Positions 23,204 to 30,355 of a DNA stretch of 32,094 nucleotides are shown here, in pieces; the stretch's first letter is position 1; the number at the start of each line of letters is the position of its first letter. The DNA is from Antarcticimicrobium sp033791545 (GTDB taxonomy: Bacteria > Pseudomonadota > Alphaproteobacteria > Rhodobacterales > Rhodobacteraceae). The translations under genes were made by a program, and so were the position numbers. The notes under the pieces are model-generated. The model was not told the DNA's origin. It searched no databases and saw only the letters and a list, made by a program, of their open reading frames with translations. The stretch covers positions 1-32,094 of the forward strand of contig JASJGL010000160.1 in NCBI GenBank assembly GCA_033791545.1. The letters are read 5' to 3'.

Positions 23204-24733
23204 TCAGAACAGCGAGCCCTGATCGGGCGGGGTTTGTGGTTTCGCACGTTTGCGCGATGCGGCGGGCGCGGGCGCGGTCGGGGTTTGCGGGGCGGGCGGC
23301 GTGTCTGGCGCTTCGGCGGGCACAACATCAAGGCGACCGTCGGCAAATTGAACCGAGAGGGCGGCAACCTGTGCGGCCTCATCGCGACGGGTTACCACGG
23401 TGTCCCCGGCCCAGACAACCGCATAGCCCCGGTCCAACGTGGCCTGATAGCCAAGCGAGGACAGCAGCCGGGCGCGGGCATCGAGGTTCTGGCGTAGCCG
23501 GTCAATCCGTTGCTGGCCTGCCGATTCCAGCCGACGGCCGAGGGTCGTGATGGCGTCGCGCTTGCGTGCGATCTCGCGGGTGACAGGGGCAGGGGTCAGG
23601 CGGACGGCAGTCAGCCGGTCGCGGCGTCGCGCCACCAAGGCCCGCAGCGCCGAGGGGCGCAGGCCGCCGGCGACCTCGGACAGGGCCACCCGCCGCCGCT
23701 GGACCCCGCCGGTCAGCGCCTGCGGCAGTTTCTCAGCGATCCAGTCGAGCCGCTGCCGCGGCCCGTCAAGCAGCGCCTCGCCGCGCGGCAGGGCGCGGGC
23801 GAGATCACCCAGCCGCTGGCGGCGCTGGGCGAGCGCGGCGGTCGTCGCGCGCGTCAGCCGCGCCCCCATGGTGTCGGCCCAGGCCATCAGCTCCAGTCGC
23901 ACCGGCACCGCCAGTTCTGCCGCCGCCGTGGGGGTGGGCGCGCGCATGTCCGAGACAAAGTCGATCAGCGTGGTGTCGGTTTCGTGCCCCACGGCCGAGA
24001 TCAGCGGGATGTCACTGGCGGCGGCGGCGCGCGCCACGATCTCTTCGTTGAAGCCCCATAGATCCTCGACCGAGCCGCCCCCGCGCGCCACGATGATCAG
24101 GTCGGGGCGTGGCAGCGCGCCGCCGGGCTGGAGTTGGTTGAACCCGGCGATGGCGCGGGCCACCTCTGCGGCGCAGCTTGCGCCTTGCACCGCGACCGGC
24201 CAGATCAGCACCCTGCGCGGGAAGCGGTCGTGCAGCCGGTGCAGGATGTCGCGGATCACCGCCCCCGAGGGCGAGGTCACCACACCGATAACCTGTGGCA
24301 GATAGGGCAGCGGTTTCTTGCGTTCCGGCGCGAACAGCCCCTCGGCGGCGAGCTGTTTCTTGCGCTTTTCCAGCAGCGCCATCAGCGCGCCCTGACCGGC
24401 GACCGCCACCTCGTCGACGTTTAGGTTATACTTTGACTGTCCGCCAAAGGCGGTAAGGCGGCCGGTGACGACGACTTCCAAGCCTTCTTCCGGCTCGACG
24501 CTAAGGCTGGCGACCTGTCCCTTCCATGTGGTGCAGGCCAGCACGTTGCGATCATCCTTGACGTCGAAATACAGGTGACCCGAGCGGGCCCGGAACACCC
24601 GGCCGACTTCACCGCGCACGCGCACCCGGCCAAATTCGCCCTCCAATGTGCGCTTGATCTCGCCCGAGATCTCCGAAACGGTGTATTCGGGCATGTTCTG
24701 CCCCGGGGTCGGATTGTCGATCAGGTCGGACAT
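23204..24733 (-). CDS. xseA: Exodeoxyribonuclease VII large subunit
   Basis: This 509-residue protein is the catalytic subunit of the single-strand-specific exonuclease VII. The N-terminal OB-fold begins YTVSEISGEIKRTLEGEFGRVRVRGEVG. The catalytic core has VIGVVTSPSGAVIRDILHRLHDRFP, IIVARGGGSVEDLWGFNEE, SAVGHETDTTLIDFVSDMRAPTPTAAAE, all family hallmarks. A long helical region and a Pro-rich, basic tail ending DQGSLF complete it. The ATG at 24733 (MSDLIDNPT) is the family-like start; the frame continues open far upstream, antisense to purD, but this is not coding. It is divergent from purD, and no small subunit (xseB) lies in the window. Confidence 0.97.
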   Translation of the reverse strand: MSDLIDNPTPGQNMPEYTVSEISGEIKRTLEGEFGRVRVRGEVGRVFRARSGHLYFDVKDDRNVLACTTWKGQVASLSVEPEEGLEVVVTGRLTAFGGQSKYNLNVDEVAVAGQGALMALLEKRKKQLAAEGLFAPERKKPLPYLPQVIGVVTSPSGAVIRDILHRLHDRFPRRVLIWPVAVQGASCAAEVARAIAGFNQLQPGGALPRPDLIIVARGGGSVEDLWGFNEEIVARAAAASDIPLISAVGHETDTTLIDFVSDMRAPTPTAAAELAVPVRLELMAWADTMGARLTRATTAALAQRRQRLGDLARALPRGEALLDGPRQRLDWIAEKLPQALTGGVQRRRVALSEVAGGLRPSALRALVARRRDRLTAVRLTPAPVTREIARKRDAITTLGRRLESAGQQRIDRLRQNLDARARLLSSLGYQATLDRGYAVVWAGDTVVTRRDEAAQVAALSVQFADGRLDVVPAEAPDTPPAPQTPTAPAPAASRKRAKPQTPPDQGSLF

Positions 24734-24838
24734 CTTGCTTGCCTCGGTCTTTCTTGGGGATCTGTCGGCTTGTTCTGCTGCGCCGCCCAGCTTAGAACGC
24801 CGCGCAGGCAAGGCCAAGCAGAACGGAGAATTGAGCCC

Positions 24839-26110
24839 ATGAACATCCTTATCCTCGGCGGTGGCGGGCGGGAACATGCGCTGGCATGGGCCGTGATGCA
24901 GAACCCCAAATGCGGCAAGCTGATCGTGGCGCCGGGCAATGCCGGGATCGCCCAGATTGCCAATTGCGCCGCACTGGACATCGAGAACGGGGCGGCGGTC
25001 GTGACCTTTGCCGAAGAGAACACCATCGATTTCGTCATCATTGGCCCCGAGGCGCCGCTGGCGGCAGGGGTGGCCGACCGGCTGCGCGATGCGGGCATTC
25101 TCGTGTTCGGGCCAAGCCGGGCGGCGGCGCGGCTGGAGGCGTCGAAAAGCTTTACCAAGGAAATCTGTGATGCCGCCGGGGCGCCGACCGCTGCCTATGG
25201 GCATTTCACCGATGCCGAGGCCGCGAAAGCCTATGTCACGGCCCAGGGCGCGCCGATCGTGGTCAAGGCAGACGGGCTGGCCGCTGGCAAGGGGGTGATC
25301 GTGGCCGAGACCGTGGAGCAGGCGCTTGAGGCGATCGACGACATGTTCGGCGGCGAATTCGGCACCGCCGGGGCCGAGGTGGTGATCGAGGAATTCATGG
25401 AGGGCGAGGAAGCGTCCTTTTTTGTGCTGTGTGACGGCGAAACCGTGCTGCCGATCGGCACCGCGCAGGACCACAAGCGGGTGGGCGAGGGCGACACCGG
25501 CCCAAATACCGGCGGCATGGGCGCCTATTCCCCGGCCCCGGTGATGAACGATGCAGTGACGCAAAAGGCGCTCAACGAGATCGTCAAGCCTACCATGGCC
25601 GAGATGGTCAAGCGCGGCGCGCCCTATCAGGGCGTGCTTTACGTGGGGTTGATGATCAAGGACGGCCAACCGCGGCTGGTCGAGTACAATGTACGGTTCG
25701 GTGACCCGGAATGTCAGGTGCTGATGCTGCGGCTGGGGGCGCAGGCGATGGACCTGATGCATGCCGCCGCCGAGGGCCGGTTGGACGAGACGCGGGTGAA
25801 CTGGGCCGACGATCATGCCATGACGGTAGTGCTGGCCGCCAAGGGCTATCCCGGTGCCTATGACAAGGGCACCGAGATTCGCGGCCTCGGCGCGCTTTCC
25901 GAGACCAGTTTCGAGATGTGCTTTCATGCCGGCACCATCGCGCGCGACGGCAAGATCCTTGCCAATGGCGGCCGGGTGCTGGACGCCACCGCGCGCGGCG
26001 CGACTCTGGCCGAGGCGCGCGAGCGGGCCTATGCCATGGCCGAGGCGATCGACTGGCCCGAAGGGTTTTATCGCCGCGATATCGGCTGGCGCGCGCTGGG
26101 CGAAAGCTGA
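24839..26110 (+). CDS. purD: Phosphoribosylamine-glycine ligase
   Basis: This 423-residue ATP-grasp enzyme joins phosphoribosylamine and glycine, the second step of purine synthesis. The start MNILILGGGGREHALAWAV is the family signature. The ATP-grasp part has GAPIVVKADGLAAGKGVIVA, VVIEEFMEGEEASFF, DHKRVGEGDTGPNTGGMGAYSP and VLYVGLMIKDGQPRLVEYNVRFGDPE. A GGAG site precedes the ATG at 24839. It is divergent from xseA with 105 bases between, and the PAS-LuxR gene follows after 66 bases. Confidence 0.98.
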   Translation: MNILILGGGGREHALAWAVMQNPKCGKLIVAPGNAGIAQIANCAALDIENGAAVVTFAEENTIDFVIIGPEAPLAAGVADRLRDAGILVFGPSRAAARLEASKSFTKEICDAAGAPTAAYGHFTDAEAAKAYVTAQGAPIVVKADGLAAGKGVIVAETVEQALEAIDDMFGGEFGTAGAEVVIEEFMEGEEASFFVLCDGETVLPIGTAQDHKRVGEGDTGPNTGGMGAYSPAPVMNDAVTQKALNEIVKPTMAEMVKRGAPYQGVLYVGLMIKDGQPRLVEYNVRFGDPECQVLMLRLGAQAMDLMHAAAEGRLDETRVNWADDHAMTVVLAAKGYPGAYDKGTEIRGLGALSETSFEMCFHAGTIARDGKILANGGRVLDATARGATLAEARERAYAMAEAIDWPEGFYRRDIGWRALGES

Positions 26111-26176
26111 GCCTTGATGCGGGGCTTTGCAGGCCCCTGCGTGGCGGTGTAACCTGACCTTGATGGAGAAAGATGC

Positions 26177-26782
26177 ATGAGCGCTGTGACCGAAGAGGTG
26201 CTGGATCGCCTGTTCGCCAGTCGCGATTTGGTCGAACTGGCCTTTACGCACGCGCCGGTCGGTCTCGTGGTGACCGAGAACCGGGTGATCCGCGACTGCA
26301 ACATCGCCTTTGCCGCGATGTTTGGCTATCGCCGTGAGGACCTGCGCGACAGCAGCTTTGCCATCCTCTACCCCAGCCAGGAAGAATTTGTGAACATCCG
26401 CAATCGCGGCGTGCGCGACCTGCAGGAACGCGGTCAGTACTGGGACGAGCGGGTGATGATGCGCAAGGGCGGCGCGTTGTTCTGGTGCCGGGTGCGGGGC
26501 CATACTTTTACCCCCGATTCGCCGCTGGCCCGCGCGGTCTGGAGTATTGCGGATCTGTCCGACACCCGCCCCTATCAGCCGCTGACCCGCCGCGAGCGCG
26601 AGGTGTTCTCGCTGCTGGGAGAGGGCAAGACCAGCAAGGAAATCGCGCTTACGCTGGAATTGTCCTATCGCACGGTCGAGGTGCACCGGGCGCGGTTGCT
26701 GCGGAAATTCGGCGTCAGCAACACCGCCGCGCTGTTCCAGTTGCTTGGCGATATTGGCGGCGATCACGTGGCAAGCAGCTAA
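26177..26782 (+). CDS. PAS-LuxR transcriptional regulator
   Basis: This 201-residue protein joins a PAS sensor domain (about residues 15-128: FTHAPVGLVVTENRVIRDCN, MFGYRREDLRDSSFAILYPS) to a C-terminal LuxR-type helix-turn-helix (135-195: LTRREREVFSLLGEGKTSKEIALTLELSYRTVEVHRARLLRKFGVSN). There is no phosphoreceiver domain, so control is presumably by ligand or partner binding to the PAS domain. Target genes are unknown. A GGAGAAAG site precedes the ATG. The gene ends 14 bases before the convergent FG-GAP gene. Confidence 0.93.
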   Translation: MSAVTEEVLDRLFASRDLVELAFTHAPVGLVVTENRVIRDCNIAFAAMFGYRREDLRDSSFAILYPSQEEFVNIRNRGVRDLQERGQYWDERVMMRKGGALFWCRVRGHTFTPDSPLARAVWSIADLSDTRPYQPLTRREREVFSLLGEGKTSKEIALTLELSYRTVEVHRARLLRKFGVSNTAALFQLLGDIGGDHVASS

Positions 26783-26796
26783 GAGCAGGCGAGCAG

Positions 26797-27558
26797 TTAA
26801 CGGCAGGCGAGCGCGGCGGCGAAACCGTCCGGGCTGGGCGTGTGCGCGAGTGCGCGGCTTTCGATCCGCCCCTTGTTCAACCGGCTGGCCATGACGTGGT
26901 GCCAGTCCGCATCGGCGGTGATGATCTCGGGTCCGGTGCCGCAGTCGCGCAGGCCCCCGGTAATGGTAGGGTCCGCGAACCGGTGATTGCTCAGACCCGG
27001 TGCCTCGGCGACGAGTGCCAGCACACCCCCCTCATAGCGCCAGATGCGCAGGGTCTTGGCCAGGTGCGGGCGGTCGATATAGGCGATTTCCATCCGCCCG
27101 TCGCCATCAAGATCGGCGGCGCCGATCTGGGCCAGCCAGCGGTTGGCGTGCCCGATATGCGCCGTGGTGGCGACGCGCCGGATCTGCCCCGACACATGTT
27201 TGTAGATTGCCAGCCTTGCGCCCAGCCTGCGATGGGATTCCACGGTGAGGATTTCGGGCTCGCCGTCGCCGTCGAGATCGACCAGCTTTGGCGCGACATC
27301 CTCGAACACCAGATTAACGGGCAGGACCACGCTGGCCCGCGCCTGATCCGGACCACAGCGCCGGGGGCGGCTGAACGAGACCTCGAGCGAGGCCCATTCC
27401 CAAGGATCGCCCAAGGCCCCGTGGCGATAGCGGTCGGTCGGGGTGCCATAGGTGGCCCCGGTCACCTTGGCGGCGCAGTCAGCGGCAGGCTCGGCCGCAG
27501 CCGGGTTGGCCACGAGCAAGGCGCAAAGGGCCGCGAGACAAAGCGCGGCCCGGCGCAT
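26797..27558 (-). CDS. Exported FG-GAP/VCBS repeat protein
   Basis: This 253-residue protein has a signal peptide (MRRAALCLAALCALLVANPAAA) and at least two calcium-type repeat motifs, KLVDLDGDGEPEIL and GAADLDGDGRMEIAYID, typical of FG-GAP beta-propeller blades. It is probably periplasmic. The ATG at 27558 overlaps the TGA of fdxE by one base (TGATG), so it is coupled to that ferredoxin gene. The reason for that linkage is unknown. No enzymatic motif was recognised. Confidence 0.87.
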   Translation of the reverse strand: MRRAALCLAALCALLVANPAAAEPAADCAAKVTGATYGTPTDRYRHGALGDPWEWASLEVSFSRPRRCGPDQARASVVLPVNLVFEDVAPKLVDLDGDGEPEILTVESHRRLGARLAIYKHVSGQIRRVATTAHIGHANRWLAQIGAADLDGDGRMEIAYIDRPHLAKTLRIWRYEGGVLALVAEAPGLSNHRFADPTITGGLRDCGTGPEIITADADWHHVMASRLNKGRIESRALAHTPSPDGFAAALACR

Positions 27559-27881
27559 CAGATCTGTTTTTCGGGCATCTGCACGATCAGCCCATCCAGA
27601 TCCTCGGTCACCTTGATCTGACAGGTCAGCCGCGAGCGGGCGGGATCGGGCGCATAGGCGAAATCCAGCATGTCCTCTTCCATGTCTTCCTTGGGCGGCA
27701 GTTTCCCAAACCACGCGGGGTCGACATAGACATGGCAGGTGGAGCAGGCGCAGGCGCCGCCGCAATCGGCCTCGATGCCCGGAATATTGTTGTCACGGGC
27801 CCCTTCCATCACGGTCAGCCCGGTGGGCACGTCCACCACATGTTCGGTTCCGTTATACTCGATATAGGTGATCTTAGGCAT
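27558..27881 (-). CDS. fdxE: Adrenodoxin-type 2Fe-2S ferredoxin (ferredoxin VI-like)
   Basis: This 107-residue cytosolic electron carrier closely resembles ferredoxin VI of Rhodobacter capsulatus. The cluster ligands are Cys40, Cys46, Cys49 (DCGGACACSTC) and Cys87 (RLTCQIK), giving the CX5CX2C pattern of vertebrate-type ferredoxins; Cys44 is an extra, non-ligand cysteine also present in that family. The ending LDGLIVQMPEKQI matches the family. The ATG at 27881 gives the known length. Physiological partners are not certain; such ferredoxins serve P450-type enzymes or cluster assembly. It is first in a pair with the FG-GAP gene, and a large inverted repeat lies upstream. Confidence 0.93.
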   Translation of the reverse strand: MPKITYIEYNGTEHVVDVPTGLTVMEGARDNNIPGIEADCGGACACSTCHVYVDPAWFGKLPPKEDMEEDMLDFAYAPDPARSRLTCQIKVTEDLDGLIVQMPEKQI

Positions 27882-28203
27882 CGGTGCAGGGTCCTCTTCG
27901 ATGGTCCCGGACTCCTTAGACAAGGCGGCGCGGCGATTCCAGCCCGATTTGCCCGATGCCCGCGTGGATCAGCGAAACGTCATCGATGTTTTGCCTTCGT
28001 TCGCTGATCTGGCCTTGATCTGGCCCTGACCCGGTGCCTGTTTCCAAGGCACAGGCCTGAAGCCGCGTAGTGCGCGGGAAAAAGGCCATGGCGCGCCCCT
28101 AGCGGTTTTTCCCCGCTCACTGTGGGTTTGGGAACTTTGCGCGTGGCGCGATCTGGGCTAACATGCCCACAACATGATAAAAACCGCCTGTCGAGGCCCG
28201 AGT
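27882..28203. other. Divergent intergenic region between fdxE and the lipoprotein gene
   Basis: The 322 bases hold the inverted and direct repeats at 27967-28025 and a small hairpin GCCTGT/ACAGGC at 28038-28058. They presumably contain both promoters, but no clear -35/-10 pair was seen. No gene was recognised. Confidence 0.5.
27967..28025. promoter_or_regulatory. Long inverted repeat and adjacent 11-bp direct repeats upstream of fdxE
   Basis: GATCAGCGAA (27967-27976) and TTCGCTGATC (28000-28009) are exact inverted copies, extended inward by a second CG/CG pair after one bulged A. The spacer contains the palindrome CATCGATG (27981-27988). TGATCTGGCC then repeats at 28005-28014 and 28016-28025, one helical turn apart. 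An operator for fdxE or for the divergent lipoprotein gene is plausible. Confidence 0.45.
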
Positions 28204-28737
28204 ATGATCATCCCCCGTATTACCCTGAGCGCGCTGGCGCTGGCCGGGCTTGTCGCCTGTGCCGGGCCGTCGGTCGATCTGGCCGCGCTGGGCGAGCCCG
28301 AGGTCACCCGCCTGATGCAGCCGGCCCCGCCGGGGGCACCGCCGGGAACCTGCTGGGGCAAATATGTGAGCCCGGCGGTGATCGAGACGGTGACCGAACA
28401 TGTGATGCTGCAACCGGCAGAGGTCCATGTCGACGGCACCGTGACCCGGCCCGCGATCTACAAGACTGAAACCGTGCAGAAAATCGTCCGCGAACGCAAC
28501 GAGACCTGGTTTGAAACCCCCTGTGAGCGCGACCTCACGCCGGATTTCCTTGCCAGCCTGCAACGCGCGCTGGCCGCGCGTGGGCTGTATCGGGGACGGG
28601 TGAGCGGGCAAATGGATGCCGCAACCCGCGCTGCCGTGCGCCGGTATCAAAAGCCTCAGGGGCTTGATTCCGGTATCCTGTCGCTGGCCGCTGCGCGCAA
28701 ACTGGGGCTGGTGGCGGTCGACCTCGGGGCAGGTTGA
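28204..28737 (+). CDS. Lipoprotein with a C-terminal peptidoglycan-binding domain
   Basis: This 177-residue protein starts with a lipoprotein signal peptide (MIIPRITLSALALAGLVAC) whose lipobox LVAC puts the lipidated Cys at residue 19. The middle part (CWGKYVSPAVIETVTEHVM onward) was not recognised. The C-terminal 60 residues (LTPDFLASLQRALAARGLYRG, then DAATRAAVRRYQKPQGL) match the PG_binding_1 fold that grips the cell wall. The protein probably ties a membrane to peptidoglycan. The ATG at 28204 is preferred over 28174, because it places the signal peptide at the N-terminus. Confidence 0.87.
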   Translation: MIIPRITLSALALAGLVACAGPSVDLAALGEPEVTRLMQPAPPGAPPGTCWGKYVSPAVIETVTEHVMLQPAEVHVDGTVTRPAIYKTETVQKIVRERNETWFETPCERDLTPDFLASLQRALAARGLYRGRVSGQMDAATRAAVRRYQKPQGLDSGILSLAAARKLGLVAVDLGAG

Positions 28738-28751
28738 CGCGGCGCGCCCGG

Positions 28752-28771
28752 CTTCTTCTGGGCCAAAATAC
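28752..28771 (+). repeat. Dispersed 3'-UTR element, copy C (after the lipoprotein gene)
   Basis: It reads CTTCTTCTGGGCCAAAATAC, starting 14 bases after the stop codon, and is followed by CGCCGGAGGC. It matches copy A at 17 of 20 positions. Confidence 0.6.
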
Positions 28772-28808
28772 GCCCGCCGGAGGCTTCCGCTGTCAAATCC
28801 GGGCGGCA

Positions 28809-28859
28809 GGGGCGCGAAGTCTCTGCGACCGCATGTTCACAGCTTCGTAACGGCGCCCC
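28809..28859 (+). terminator. Possible terminator hairpin after the lipoprotein gene
   Basis: GGGGCGC (28809-28815) pairs with GCGCCCC (28853-28859), with inner GAAG/CTTC pairing, across a long loop, followed by TGTTTCCTT. The long loop makes it weak. Confidence 0.35.
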
Positions 28860-28866
28860 TGTTTCC

Positions 28867-28895
28867 TTGACGGACGCGGGCGCGGGGCGTATTCC
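28867..28895 (+). promoter_or_regulatory. Promoter of the metZ riboswitch transcript
   Basis: TTGACG (28867-28872), a 17-bp spacer and TATTCC (28890-28895) form a good sigma-70-type promoter. Transcription would start near 28902, just before the SAM-II aptamer. Confidence 0.7.
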
Positions 28896-28910
28896 GGCCC
28901 TACACAAAGA

Positions 28911-28964
28911 CCGTGGCGATTTGTTACCGGATTGCGGGCCACGTTAAACACACCGCTAAAAGGT
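28911..28964 (+). promoter_or_regulatory. SAM-II riboswitch aptamer
   Basis: The hallmarks of the SAM-II (metA) motif are present: stem P1 CGTGGC (28912-28917) with GCCACG (28938-28943), the GATTTG loop start (28918-28923), then TTAAAC (28944-28949) and GCTAAAAGG (28955-28963), which completes the pseudoknot around S-adenosylmethionine. It precedes metZ, a standard position for this class in alphaproteobacteria. SAM binding is expected to lower expression. Confidence 0.93.
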
Positions 28965-28968
28965 CAGG

Positions 28969-29037
28969 ATGAAAGACCCCTTTCGCTTGGCCGCGTTCGG
29001 GGTTTTTTTGTGCCCTTTTGGAAGGGTGAGAGGATGA
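28969..29037 (+). CDS. Putative 22-residue leader peptide between SAM-II and metZ
   Basis: An ATG at 28969 lies 5 bases after the aptamer's AAAAGG (28958-28963), a good ribosome site spacing. The frame starts MKDPFRLAAF, crosses the whole terminator hairpin and its U tract (coding VFL), and ends with TGA at 29035-29037, 4 bases before the metZ ATG. SAM binding would hide the AAAAGG in the pseudoknot. A ribosome on this ORF would prevent the terminator from folding. The ORF may be coincidental; it is short and its conservation was not checked. Confidence 0.4.
   Translation: MKDPFRLAAFGVFLCPFGRVRG
28972..29009 (+). terminator. Intrinsic terminator of the SAM-II leader
   Basis: ACCCC (28976-28980) pairs with GGGGT (28999-29003), with inner CGC/GCG pairing, and AAAG before it can pair into the U tract, seven T residues at 29003-29009. 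An alternative fold pairs AAAGG (28959-28963) of the aptamer with CCTTT (28979-28983), which would block the terminator. SAM binding should favour termination. Confidence 0.8.
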
Positions 29038-29041
29038 GAAT

Positions 29042-30226
29042 ATGAGCGAGACTTGGAAACCACGCACCACCGCCGTTCACGCGGGCATCCGCCGCAGCCA
29101 GTATGGCGAAATGAGCGAGGCGATCTTCCTGACGCAGGGGTTCGTCTATGACAGCGCCGAGGCCGCCGAGGCGCGGTTCGTTTCAGCGGGCGAGGATGAA
29201 TATATCTATGCCCGCTATGGCAACCCCACCGTGCGCATGTTCGAGGACCGCATCGCCCGGATCGAGGGCGCCGAAGATGCCTTTGCCACCGCCTCGGGCA
29301 TGGCTGCGGTTTCGGGCGCGCTCAGTTCCATCCTGAAGGCGGGCGATCATGTGGTCGCGGCCCGGGCGCTGTTCGGCTCCTGCCTGTATATCCTTGAAGA
29401 GGTGCTGGGGCGCTTTGGCGTCGAGGTCAGCTTTGTCGATGGCACCGATCTGGACCAGTGGCGCGCGGCGCTGCGCCCCGACACCCGCGCGGTATTCTTC
29501 GAATCCGTCTCTAACCCGACGCTGGAGGTGATCGACATCACCGAGGTCGCCAAGCTGGCCCATGCGGTCGGCGCGCTGGTGGTGGTCGACAATGTCTTCG
29601 CCTCGCCGGTGTTTTCCGATGCGGTGGCGCAGGGGGCCGATCTGGTCGTCTATTCCGCCACCAAGCATATCGACGGGCAGGGGCGCACGCTGGGCGGCGT
29701 GATCCTGGGCAGCCGGGAACTGATCCGTAAGTCGGTCGAGCCCTATATGAAACATACCGGCGGCGCGATGAGCCCGTTCACGGCTTGGGTGATGCTCAAA
29801 GGGTTGGAAACGCTGGATCTGCGGGTTCGCGCGCAGGCAGCCAATGCGCAGCAGGTGGCCGAAGCGGTGCAGCATCACCCGGCGCTGTCGCGGGTGCTGT
29901 ATCCCGGTCTTGCCGCGCATCCGCAATATGATCTGGCCCGCGCCCAGATGGGGGCCGGGGGCACCGTGCTGTCGCTGGAACTCAAGGGCGGTCAACCGGC
30001 CGCGTTCCGCTTCCTCAACGCGCTGAAAATCGCGCAGATCTCCAACAATCTGGGCGATGCCAAGACCATCGTCACCCATCCCGCCACCACGACCCACCAG
30101 CGCCTGAGCGAGGAAACCCGCGCGCGTCTGGGCATCAGCCCCGGTCTGGTGCGGGTCTCGATGGGGATCGAGAATGTCGAGGATCTGCTGGCCGACATCA
30201 CCGGCGCGCTTGACGCCGCAGGCTGA
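29042..30226 (+). CDS. metZ: O-succinylhomoserine sulfhydrylase
   Basis: This 394-residue PLP enzyme makes homocysteine from O-succinylhomoserine and sulfide in methionine synthesis. It belongs to the Cys/Met-metabolism PLP family: YARYGNPTVRMFEDRIA binds the substrate edge, ATASGMAAVSGAL and VVVDNVFASP lie in the cofactor site, and Lys208 in YSATKHIDGQGRTLGG carries PLP. The length and SAM-II control fit MetZ rather than cystathionine gamma-synthase. An AGAGGA site precedes the ATG. folE2 follows after 129 bases. Confidence 0.95.
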   Translation: MSETWKPRTTAVHAGIRRSQYGEMSEAIFLTQGFVYDSAEAAEARFVSAGEDEYIYARYGNPTVRMFEDRIARIEGAEDAFATASGMAAVSGALSSILKAGDHVVAARALFGSCLYILEEVLGRFGVEVSFVDGTDLDQWRAALRPDTRAVFFESVSNPTLEVIDITEVAKLAHAVGALVVVDNVFASPVFSDAVAQGADLVVYSATKHIDGQGRTLGGVILGSRELIRKSVEPYMKHTGGAMSPFTAWVMLKGLETLDLRVRAQAANAQQVAEAVQHHPALSRVLYPGLAAHPQYDLARAQMGAGGTVLSLELKGGQPAAFRFLNALKIAQISNNLGDAKTIVTHPATTTHQRLSEETRARLGISPGLVRVSMGIENVEDLLADITGALDAAG

Positions 30227-30355
30227 TCACAGCAGGTCGCGCCGGGTCGCAACAAACATGTGATCCGGCGATAGATTTGCCGCGTATAGGGTTTAGCAAT
30301 GGAAATCAGCGCCCCCGAGACCTAGGTTGAAAGGGGCAGACGAAAGGGATCGCAG

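Noticed and set aside
24734..26767. A very long open frame on the minus strand continuing upstream of xseA, antisense to purD and the PAS-LuxR gene
   Set aside because: It mirrors high-GC codon bias of real genes on the other strand, shows no family similarity beyond xseA, and purD is unmistakable. xseA has a normal start at 24733.
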